Origin: B4-G1 sp964393895
GTDB lineage: Bacteria > Chloroflexota > Anaerolineae > B4-G1
Assembly: GCA_964393895.1 (NCBI GenBank)
Contig: CAYMWP010000013.1
Coordinates: forward strand, 1-50,805
Length of the DNA stretch: 50,805 nucleotides
Reading direction: 5' to 3'
The first letter of the stretch is position 1. Each line of letters opens with the position of its first letter. The position numbers and the translations under genes are program-made. Positions 14,658 through 21,348 of this stretch are shown here, piece by piece. The notes beneath the pieces were generated by a model. That model saw nothing but the letters and a program-made list of their open reading frames with translations, searched no databases and was not told where the DNA came from.

Positions 14658-15887
14658 CTACGTGAGTATGATCCCACACACTGACACCCAAGAGGCGTCG
14701 TTCTGATCGGCCGGGCATAGATCGTAGGCCACCCGTTCTCCTGCGACCGGGCTGAGCGTCCGCAGTGCCAGGTAGATGGGGGGCGTCCCACACACGTTGT
14801 ACCGGTCGTCCACGCGCTCGATGGCCGCGAAAAAGCCGGCCGCGTCGCCCGCGCACGTGCGTTCGATCAGTTCGTCGTCGGCCGCCTTCAGCCGGGCGCG
14901 CCCCATCAGATCCACCGGCTGACCGCCGAACGCCGGCCCCACGTGCGCCAGATCGGCCGCCGCCACGACGAGCACCCGTCGTCCAGCCATCGCCTGCCCG
15001 AGCCCGTCTACCAGCGCGGCGAGCGTCGGATCACTCTCCGGCTCCGCTCCGTCTCCCATAAAAGGGGCGAAGGAGCCGCACAGGATGGGCAGCAGCTCGC
15101 ACGGCCGCCCCGCGCGGACGTGGTGCAGCCAGACCGCGGCCAGCTCGATAGAGTGCTCGCTGCAGTGGGCCAGTTCCCCGGCGAACGCTTTCTCCGGGCC
15201 AATCGTCGCGGCCAGCGCGTCCACGCTCTCCACCGCCGTCGGCAGCACGCCCCAGGGGGTAGCATAGTGCTGGCGCGTCAGGGTCACCAGGCCACCGTCC
15301 CCAAAGTGGTCGGTGCCCAACAGCACCACCAAGTCGGCCTCGCGGACCACGTCCGTCACCGGCTTCCAGGTCTGGGCATAGACCGGGCCGCCGCGGGCAT
15401 AGTCAATGTGGGGGCAGATCAGGCCGCGACAGTCTGTGGAGCGGGCGCTTGCCTCCTCTGCGTCGGAGAGATAGCCATCTAGCAAGCGGCGCAGCTCGTC
15501 CGGCTCGGCCGGGTAGGAGCGGCCGGCGCCGGCGGGCGGGCGGAAGGGCGCCTGGCTGTACTCGGCCAACGCGCGCGCACGCGCCTGGGCGGAACGCTCG
15601 TTTTCGAGCAACAGCGCCCCGTCGAGGGCGGCCACCAGTTGCTCCAGCATGGCCGGCTCCGCCCGCAGCCCGTAGCGGACGGCGAGCGCGGCGCTCAGGC
15701 CGCCGGCGTCCCGCGTGCCGTCGCACAGCGCCAGTGCCGGCCCCAGTTGTTGGGGAATAACGATGGCGCTGTCGCTCAGTTGGAGCGGGTCGCGCAGCAG
15801 GATGGACGGCCGCCCACTGTGGAGAAGCGGGCGGGGGTCGAGGGGGCGCAGTTTAGGGAATTGGTTCTCGGTCGTTTCCTGTTTCAT
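14658..15887 (-). CDS. AmmeMemoRadiSam protein B (MEMO1 family) with N-terminal extension
   Basis: A 409-residue protein. Residues from about 150 to the end form a MEMO1 domain: LICPHIDYARGGPVYA, LLGTDHFG, the paired CSEHSIELAAVWLHHV, LVVAAADLAHVGPAFG, and a final CG in DRYNVCGTPP. These hold the Cys-His-Asp/His metal-site-like residues of the family. The first 110 residues (LLHSGRPSILLRDPLQLSD, then LCDGTRDAGGLSAALA) resemble a PqqD-like/winged segment often found before MEMO domains in bacteria. The family occurs with a radical SAM enzyme and an AMMECR1 protein; neither is in the window. Reaction unknown. Confidence 0.85.
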   Translation of the reverse strand: MKQETTENQFPKLRPLDPRPLLHSGRPSILLRDPLQLSDSAIVIPQQLGPALALCDGTRDAGGLSAALAVRYGLRAEPAMLEQLVAALDGALLLENERSAQARARALAEYSQAPFRPPAGAGRSYPAEPDELRRLLDGYLSDAEEASARSTDCRGLICPHIDYARGGPVYAQTWKPVTDVVREADLVVLLGTDHFGDGGLVTLTRQHYATPWGVLPTAVESVDALAATIGPEKAFAGELAHCSEHSIELAAVWLHHVRAGRPCELLPILCGSFAPFMGDGAEPESDPTLAALVDGLGQAMAGRRVLVVAAADLAHVGPAFGGQPVDLMGRARLKAADDELIERTCAGDAAGFFAAIERVDDRYNVCGTPPIYLALRTLSPVAGERVAYDLCPADQNDASWVSVCGIILT

Positions 15888-15901
15888 TTGGGGTATCTCT
15901 C

Positions 15902-16372
15902 GTCAGGCTTTGCTACCGGACACTTTTGCCAAGCTCTTGATTACAGAGATTCGCGGAGAATCCACAGAGACGCAGAGGTTTTCGAGAGAACCTACCAGTG
16001 TGAAGCAGTTCCTGCGCCAAATGATCCGATTTTCGTAATTCAGGTCAAGACCTCCGAGGTCTGCGACGGACATTCTGCCCGCTGCAAATGTCGAAAAAGG
16101 TCAGAATTTCCCGCCTGAGTGCGTGTCAGGCTGAGTAGCTCGACAATGTTACATTCGGCTCGTAGTCACGCACGGAGTGTAACGGAGTGCGGTTGTGCGC
16201 CACTCCACTGCGTTTCGTGGCGCACTACGAACATCACTTTCTCTCAAGATACAAAATCTAACATTGTCGAGGTAGTTACCGATTTTCAATATCTCGGTGT
16301 GTCTCTGCGACTTCTCTGTGTAACTGATTGTGGCACCTCTGAAAAAGTGTCCGGTAGTGAACGTCAGACAGG
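15902..16372. repeat. Nested inverted-repeat element between the MEMO gene and dnaK
   Basis: This fills most of a 630-bp gene-free spacer (15888-16517). Outer arms share CTACCGGACACTTTT at 15913-15927 and its complement at 16343-16357, with looser pairing out to 15902 and 16369. Inner arms are CTCGACAATGTTA (16139-16151) and its complement at 16259-16271. Inside is a hairpin with GTGCGCCAC (16195-16203) and GTGGCGCAC (16217-16225), flanked by CGTAGT (16161-16166) and ACTACG (16224-16229). AGACCTCCGAGGTCT at 16048-16062 also occurs at 33428-33442. No transposase or convincing reading frame is present, so a MITE-like element is the best guess. Confidence 0.65.
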
Positions 16373-16487
16373 AGTTTATCACACTTGGCCCAATCTGCAA
16401 ACGGGGACGGCGCGCCGCCAGCACAATCTAATGCAACGCTAACGTTGCTCTTATCTATTTCTGATGGAGCTGGGGTATAGTTAGCTT

Positions 16488-16507
16488 GAAACGTAAAACG
16501 TAAATGG
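16488..16507. repeat. Short heptamer repeat before dnaK
   Basis: GAAAC, GTAAAAC, GTAAATG: the same 7-bp unit as the ten-copy array at 3932-4008, directly before the GGGAGGAAACAG ribosome-binding site of dnaK. Confidence 0.6.
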
Positions 16508-16517
16508 GAGGAAACAG

Positions 16518-18464
16518 ATGAGCAAGATTATAGGAATTGATCTGGGTACGACCAACTCGGTCGTCTCTGTGATGGAGGGGGGCGAGCCGACCGTCATCCC
16601 CAGCGCCGAGGGAGGGCGATTGTTCCCGTCGGTCGTCGCCTTTAGCAAGAACGGCGAGCGGCTGGTGGGGCAGACCGCCCGACGGCAAGCGGTCGTCAAC
16701 CCGGATAACACTATCTTTTCTATCAAGCGGCTGATGGGCCGCCGGTACGACGAACCAGAGGTCGAGAAGGCGCGCGAGATCCTGCCCTACAAGATCGTGA
16801 GCGGGTCAGCGGGCGACGCGCAGGTCTCTATTCCGCAGACCGGTAAGAACTATACACCGCAAGAGATCTCGGCCATGATCCTGCGCAAACTGAAGGAGGA
16901 CGCCGAGGCTTACCTGGGCGAGACGGTCACCAAGGCGGTCATCACCGTCCCGGCCTACTTTAACGACAGCCAGCGTCAGGCGACCAAGGACGCGGGACAG
17001 ATCGCCGGGCTGGAGGTACTGCGCATCATCAACGAGCCGACGGCCGCCAGTCTGGCCTACGGGCTGGACAAGAAAGAGGCCGAGACGATCCTGGTGTTCG
17101 ACCTGGGCGGCGGCACTCTCGATGTCTCCATCCTGGACGTGGGCGAGGGAGTGGTCGAGGTGCAATCCACCAGCGGTGATACCTTCCTGGGCGGCGACGA
17201 CTGGGATCAGCACATCACCGATTACGTGGCCGCCGAGTTCAAAAAAGAGCAGGGCATTGACCTGCGCGAGGATCGCCAGGCTTTGCAACGGTTGAAGGAG
17301 GCGGCCGAGAAGGCCAAGATCGAGCTCTCCACCGTGCTGGAGACAGAGATCAACCTGCCTTTCATCACCGCCGATGCCAATGGCCCCAAGCACCTGCAGA
17401 TCAAGCTGACGCGGGCCAAACTGGAGCAACTGACCGAAGAGTTGGTGGAGCGGTGCCGGGGACCTTTCGAGCAGGCGTTGCGCGACGCCAAGCTCAACCC
17501 CGCCGACCTGGACGAGGTGGTGCTGGTGGGCGGCGCGACCCGCATGCCGATGATCCAGCAACTGGTGCGCGAGATGACCGGCGGCAAAGAGCCGCACAAG
17601 GGAGTAAACCCGGACGAGGTGGTATCGGTCGGCGCGGCCATCCAGGCCGGGGTGTTGGGCGGTGAGGTGAAGGACGTGCTGCTCCTGGACGTGACGCCGC
17701 TGACGCTGGGGGTGGAGACGTTGGGCGGGGTACTGACGCCCCTCATTGAGCGCAACACCACCATCCCGATCCGCAAGAGCGAGATCTTTTCCACCGCCGA
17801 GGACGGTCAGACCGCCGTGACGATCCACGTCCTGCAGGGGGAGCGACCGATGGCGGCCGACAACAACAGCCTGGGGATGTTCAATCTGGAGGGGATTCCG
17901 CCCGCGCCGCGCGGCGTGCCGCAGGTCGAGGTGACGTTCGATATTGACGCCAACGGCATCCTGAACGTCTCGGCCCAGGACAAGGCCACCGGCAAGGAGC
18001 AACAGATCACCATCACCGCCAGCACGAACCTGGACAAGAACGAGGTGGAGCGGCTGGTGCAGGAGGCGAAGCGGCATCAGGCGCAAGACCAGAAGCGCAA
18101 AGAGCTGATCGAAGCCCGCAACACAGCCGACGCGCTGATCCATCAGATGGAAAAGATGTTGCGCGACCTGGGAGACAAGGTATCCTCGTCCGACCGGGGA
18201 CGGGTCGAGCAGATCGTGGGAGACCTGAAGCAGGCCAAAGAGGGAGAGGACGCGAACCGCATCCGAACGCTGATCGAGCAGTTGCAGCAGGCCAGCCAGG
18301 CTATCGGGCAGCAGATGTATGCGCAGCAAGCAACGGCGCAGCAAGCAGCGGCGGGCGGCCCGCAGCCCGGATTCGGGGGCAACGGCGGGCCGCCGCCTGG
18401 GTACGGCGCCGGCCCGATGTCTGGAGAAGAGGAAGTGATCGAGGGCGAGTTCCAGGAGATGTAA
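16518..18464 (+). CDS. dnaK: Hsp70 chaperone DnaK
   Basis: A 648-residue Hsp70. The actin-like ATPase domain opens with IIGIDLGTTNSVVSVMEGGEP and contains NEPTAASLAYGLDK, VFDLGGGTLDVSIL and VVLVGGATRMPMIQ. The linker DVLLLDVTPLTLG leads to the substrate-binding domain (TTIPIRKSEIFSTAEDGQTAV) and a helical lid ending in a glycine/glutamine-rich tail and EEEVIEGEFQEM. It folds and protects proteins with DnaJ and GrpE, neither of which is encoded next to it here. Shine-Dalgarno GGGAGGAAACAG. No CIRCE operator (TTAGCACTC) was seen upstream. The insert present in the first lobe of Gram-negative DnaK is retained. Confidence 0.97.
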   Translation: MSKIIGIDLGTTNSVVSVMEGGEPTVIPSAEGGRLFPSVVAFSKNGERLVGQTARRQAVVNPDNTIFSIKRLMGRRYDEPEVEKAREILPYKIVSGSAGDAQVSIPQTGKNYTPQEISAMILRKLKEDAEAYLGETVTKAVITVPAYFNDSQRQATKDAGQIAGLEVLRIINEPTAASLAYGLDKKEAETILVFDLGGGTLDVSILDVGEGVVEVQSTSGDTFLGGDDWDQHITDYVAAEFKKEQGIDLREDRQALQRLKEAAEKAKIELSTVLETEINLPFITADANGPKHLQIKLTRAKLEQLTEELVERCRGPFEQALRDAKLNPADLDEVVLVGGATRMPMIQQLVREMTGGKEPHKGVNPDEVVSVGAAIQAGVLGGEVKDVLLLDVTPLTLGVETLGGVLTPLIERNTTIPIRKSEIFSTAEDGQTAVTIHVLQGERPMAADNNSLGMFNLEGIPPAPRGVPQVEVTFDIDANGILNVSAQDKATGKEQQITITASTNLDKNEVERLVQEAKRHQAQDQKRKELIEARNTADALIHQMEKMLRDLGDKVSSSDRGRVEQIVGDLKQAKEGEDANRIRTLIEQLQQASQAIGQQMYAQQATAQQAAAGGPQPGFGGNGGPPPGYGAGPMSGEEEVIEGEFQEM

Positions 18465-18480
18465 GGGCTTGGCCCATTGA

Positions 18481-18517
18481 AAACCTAAAGGGTCTCGGAA
18501 GACCCTTTAGGTTTTTT
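18481..18517. terminator. Bidirectional terminator after dnaK (34-bp palindrome family)
   Basis: Arms AAACCTAAAGGGTCT (18481-18495) and AGACCCTTTAGGTTT (18500-18514) around CGGA, then more T. It terminates dnaK and, read in reverse, ends in A/T-rich bases for the convergent receiver gene, whose stop codon lies in the second arm at 18507-18509. The arms match the palindromes inside the coding sequences at 4264 and 9482, but in swapped order. Confidence 0.85.
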
Positions 18518-19445
18518 CGCTGTACAGAGCGTAGGTGGGATACTTGTTCAATATTGAGGCCGCCATAGTGCGCAGTTCGGGGACGGTTTCGACGCTCATC
18601 ACGGCCAAGAGCGTTTCGTACAACTTGGGCGTGCGCTTCATCTGCGCGGCGTGAACCAGGCCCATACGTCTCTCTTCGGGGCTTTGAGACCTCAAGTTCA
18701 GCATGGCTGCCCGTTCAAAGCTGGGTTCGTCGAGCACCGTTTCTACGGCCTCTTTGACCTGGTTCGGCTTCAGATCCCCTTTGGCTAGAAAATCTGAAAC
18801 CTGGTACGGCTCTAGCCGGTCTCTGATTTCACTGTCGTTGGCGCGCACGGATAGAACTATGATAGGAACTCGCAGGTCTAGATCGAGGCGCATATAGGCG
18901 ATCAGGCCTTCGCCTCCGCTGGGGCTGTTCTTGATACACTCGGGTATAGATGACTGGGCGGATTCATATAGAGGCAGGAACAGATCCACGATCACCAGGT
19001 CGTATTGTGGCCGTTCGGATGAAGCGAATGGGGCCCCCTCGATTGTCTGCAACACATTCCCCCACGGGACGTCGGGACGCAGTTGTTCACCGACTTGTAC
19101 GAGTTCGATCAGGCGCTCCCGCCGTTCGAGATAGGCGATCAACTCCCTCGCCTTGCCCGTCTTCCCCTCACCTCGGAGACTGTCGTATTCCACTTCCAGG
19201 GCAAAGCCGAGTGAGCGCAGTTCCTCGGCATCGAAGCGTTCGATGAGTAGATAGTGTAATTGGGCCAGGTCCACTTGCCCGGTCTCTGTCCGTTCTGAAC
19301 CTTTTCCTTTCTTCTCACCGACCAGCTTTTCCAGAGCTGAGGTGATGGTACGGACTGCGTCAATCTCGTGCCCGGCTTTTTCGAGGGGCCTGACTATGCC
19401 TCTGATCATTTCATAGTCGTCGTCAATCCAGAGTATCTTGCTCAT
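18507..19445 (-). CDS. Response-regulator receiver protein interrupted by an effector-associated-like domain
   Basis: A 312-residue protein. Residues 1-40 give the first part of a receiver domain (KILWIDDDYEMIRGIVRPLEKAG, acidic D8-D10). Residues about 58-128 are a separate helical domain (LAQLHYLLIERFDAEELRSL, then YDSLRGEG, KARELIAYLERRERL, QLRPDVPW), which matches the pattern of effector-associated/death-like domains of Chloroflexota and other multicellular-type bacteria. The receiver then resumes: YDLVIVDLFLP with phospho-acceptor D154, IIVLSVRAN (S199) and DFLAKGD (K222). The last 70 residues are helical and may be HEAT-like. The start at 19445 follows GGGGGA. It is the last gene of the minus-strand signalling operon. 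The domain name is from recognition, not a search. Confidence 0.75.
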   Translation of the reverse strand: MSKILWIDDDYEMIRGIVRPLEKAGHEIDAVRTITSALEKLVGEKKGKGSERTETGQVDLAQLHYLLIERFDAEELRSLGFALEVEYDSLRGEGKTGKARELIAYLERRERLIELVQVGEQLRPDVPWGNVLQTIEGAPFASSERPQYDLVIVDLFLPLYESAQSSIPECIKNSPSGGEGLIAYMRLDLDLRVPIIVLSVRANDSEIRDRLEPYQVSDFLAKGDLKPNQVKEAVETVLDEPSFERAAMLNLRSQSPEERRMGLVHAAQMKRTPKLYETLLAVMSVETVPELRTMAASILNKYPTYALYSEKT

Positions 19446-19522
19446 CTGTCCCCCTGTATCCACATGGCGGGTAAGAAGCCCACCTAAGGTTGCACTACGG
19501 CCAAGTGGAGGATTCACTCCTG

Positions 19523-20863
19523 TTAGATGGGGCTCTTGATTGGAATAGTGATAGTGAATGTATTGCGGAACAGGCCTGGGCCGGCCGGCTCGCTCGTTAC
19601 CTCGATCTTGCCCCGGTGTTTATTGACGGCTTGTCTCACGGAGGATAGCCCCAGCCCCGATCCGCTGGCCACGTACCTCCTAGCCTGCTTGCCGCGATAT
19701 TTGAGTTTGAACAACAGATCGTTCTCTATCTCTTCCTGGGTGATCTCGATTCCATAGTTCGTGATGGCAATGGCGTACAGATCCTCCCCCGCGTTGTAAC
19801 CGGTGATCTCGATGGGAACGTACTCGCCATCTCGAGGCAGAGAGTATACGATGGCATTGTGCGCCAGATTATTGAACGCAATCGTCAACCGATAGTAGTA
19901 CAACGGCAATTTGGGGAACGGTTTACCATCAACAGCATACGGCCCTGCAATTTTGATTCCGCGCGCGTGCACCTCGCTGACGAGCATGTTCAGCGCCTCT
20001 CGTAGAGGAGCATCTATACTGGCTATCACTAACGTCTCGTCGGATGCTTTTTGATCCGAGATGGCAATGCGAAAGTTCTCGACCAACCGACTGAGGTGGC
20101 GCGAGGATTTGAGAGCGCGCGCTGCAATCTCTTGCAATTCTTCCAGTTCGCCGGGCATTTCGTCCACCAGGTTGCTGGCGTCGGCCGCTATGGCCTGAAT
20201 GGGCGTCTTGAGTTCGTGGATCAAGCCCGAGAGGAACTGGCGTGTTTGTTCCTCGTCAATATCTTGCTGCGCTCTCCTTCCGGTTCTGACCCCGCTCATA
20301 AAGCCAGCTTCTAGGATGCCAGTCGAGACCGCCAACATAGCTTTGTCAAAGTTGTTGTATCTCGGAAGGTCTCCGCCTTTGTGCTGGGTATCACAAAAGA
20401 AAAGGAAATACTCTCGCCCCCAAAGCGCCATCCGGGATATAGCCAGCGCCGTAACCACATCCTCGAAGGAGGCGGGTAGCTTTTCCAAGCCCTTGTCAAA
20501 GAGCATGAGCGGGACGCCGTTCTGCACCATCTCTAGCTCGCTGTGGGGTAGCGACCAGTTCAGTGCTTCTATTCTCTCGACCAAGGGAGAGCGTTGCTGT
20601 AACTCGCGTTCGGGCTTGATGGATTCTCTTGGAACGTACAGCCAGGCATCCGAATCATTCTCGACGTTGCGATAGGCTACAAAGGCCACGTCCGCACGCA
20701 GGACGGGGAGCATGTGTTCGATCAGCGTCGAAAGAAGCCGCGTGCGCCCAGGATCGGCCAGAGCGTGCTTGAGGTCCTTGGACACGGTGACATACTTGTT
20801 GAGATAGGCGAGGAAACTCCAAAATGTATCGGCTGCTTTGGTTTTGCGTTCAAACTCGGTCAC
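19523..20863 (-). CDS. Soluble histidine kinase with GAF-like sensor
   Basis: A 446-residue kinase with no membrane segment. Residues about 1-190 form a GAF-like sensor region. HisKA has its phospho-accepting His in LSGLIHELKTPIQAIAADA (about residue 218). HATPase_c shows FNNLAHNAIVYSLPRD (N box), NYGIEI in place of the usual DxGxG, and GSGLGLSS (G2). The G1 aspartate is replaced by Asn in ITNYGIEI, which could lower ATP binding. The GTG start overlaps the stop of the receiver gene upstream (GTGA), implying translational coupling, so the two are likely partners. It lies 77 bp before the inserted-domain receiver gene. Confidence 0.88.
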   Translation of the reverse strand: MTEFERKTKAADTFWSFLAYLNKYVTVSKDLKHALADPGRTRLLSTLIEHMLPVLRADVAFVAYRNVENDSDAWLYVPRESIKPERELQQRSPLVERIEALNWSLPHSELEMVQNGVPLMLFDKGLEKLPASFEDVVTALAISRMALWGREYFLFFCDTQHKGGDLPRYNNFDKAMLAVSTGILEAGFMSGVRTGRRAQQDIDEEQTRQFLSGLIHELKTPIQAIAADASNLVDEMPGELEELQEIAARALKSSRHLSRLVENFRIAISDQKASDETLVIASIDAPLREALNMLVSEVHARGIKIAGPYAVDGKPFPKLPLYYYRLTIAFNNLAHNAIVYSLPRDGEYVPIEITGYNAGEDLYAIAITNYGIEITQEEIENDLLFKLKYRGKQARRYVASGSGLGLSSVRQAVNKHRGKIEVTSEPAGPGLFRNTFTITIPIKSPI

Positions 20864-21321
20864 ATTCGCCCCTTCTCTTGGTCTTTCAGTACATTGTGCA
20901 GGATGTCGCGCACTTCGTCAGCCAGGAACGGTTTGCGCAAGAAACACTTGTGGGAGATACCGAGCGAGCGAGCGCGATCCTCTACCGTCCATCCCCTGCC
21001 CATCGAATCTCTGACCGTGGCGTCCCAGTTCCCCGAAGCAACGACGATGGGCAACGTGGAAGGGTTGCCCGCAGCGGCAAACTCGCCCGCCAAGACGAGT
21101 TGCGCGATCAGCAAACCGCTATCTTCGAACTCGATCAGCCCCTTCTCGTTCAGCATAATGTCCAGAAAAACGGCGTCGTAGGGAGTCGCGGATAGCGATT
21201 CTCTTGCCTCGGCAATTGACTTTACGAGGCTCACGCTATGCCCCAGTTCCTTTTCTATAAAGGTAATCACCGTGCTTTGAACTTGCCAGGCCTCGTCCTC
21301 GAGGTACAGAATTCTAGCCAT
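20860..21321 (-). CDS. Stand-alone response regulator receiver
   Basis: A 153-residue protein consisting of a receiver domain: ARILYLEDEAWQVQ (acidic E8, D9, E10), phospho-acceptor Asp in YDAVFLDIMLNEKG (about residue 56), the switch residue region LPIVVASGNWD, and the conserved Lys in CFLRKPFLADEV. The loop between the phospho-site and switch strand is longer than usual (about 30 residues). No output domain. It overlaps the GAF kinase gene by 4 bases and follows the PocR-type kinase gene by 27 bp, so it probably relays phosphate between operon members. Confidence 0.88.
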   Translation of the reverse strand: MARILYLEDEAWQVQSTVITFIEKELGHSVSLVKSIAEARESLSATPYDAVFLDIMLNEKGLIEFEDSGLLIAQLVLAGEFAAAGNPSTLPIVVASGNWDATVRDSMGRGWTVEDRARSLGISHKCFLRKPFLADEVRDILHNVLKDQEKGRM

Positions 21322-21348
21322 CTGTTTCCTCCTTGCATTGGAATTGTC

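Noticed and set aside
15639..16442. Small plus-strand genes in the spacer before dnaK
   Set aside because: The frames overlap the MEMO gene in antisense or fall in inverted repeats, and their translations lack any protein-like pattern.
16445..16517. CIRCE/HrcA operator before dnaK
   Set aside because: The TTAGCACTC/GAGTGCTAA inverted repeat is not present.
16806..18344. Minus-strand open frame of 512 residues opposite dnaK
   Set aside because: Antisense opening is common in dnaK because of codon bias; no domain is present and dnaK is intact.
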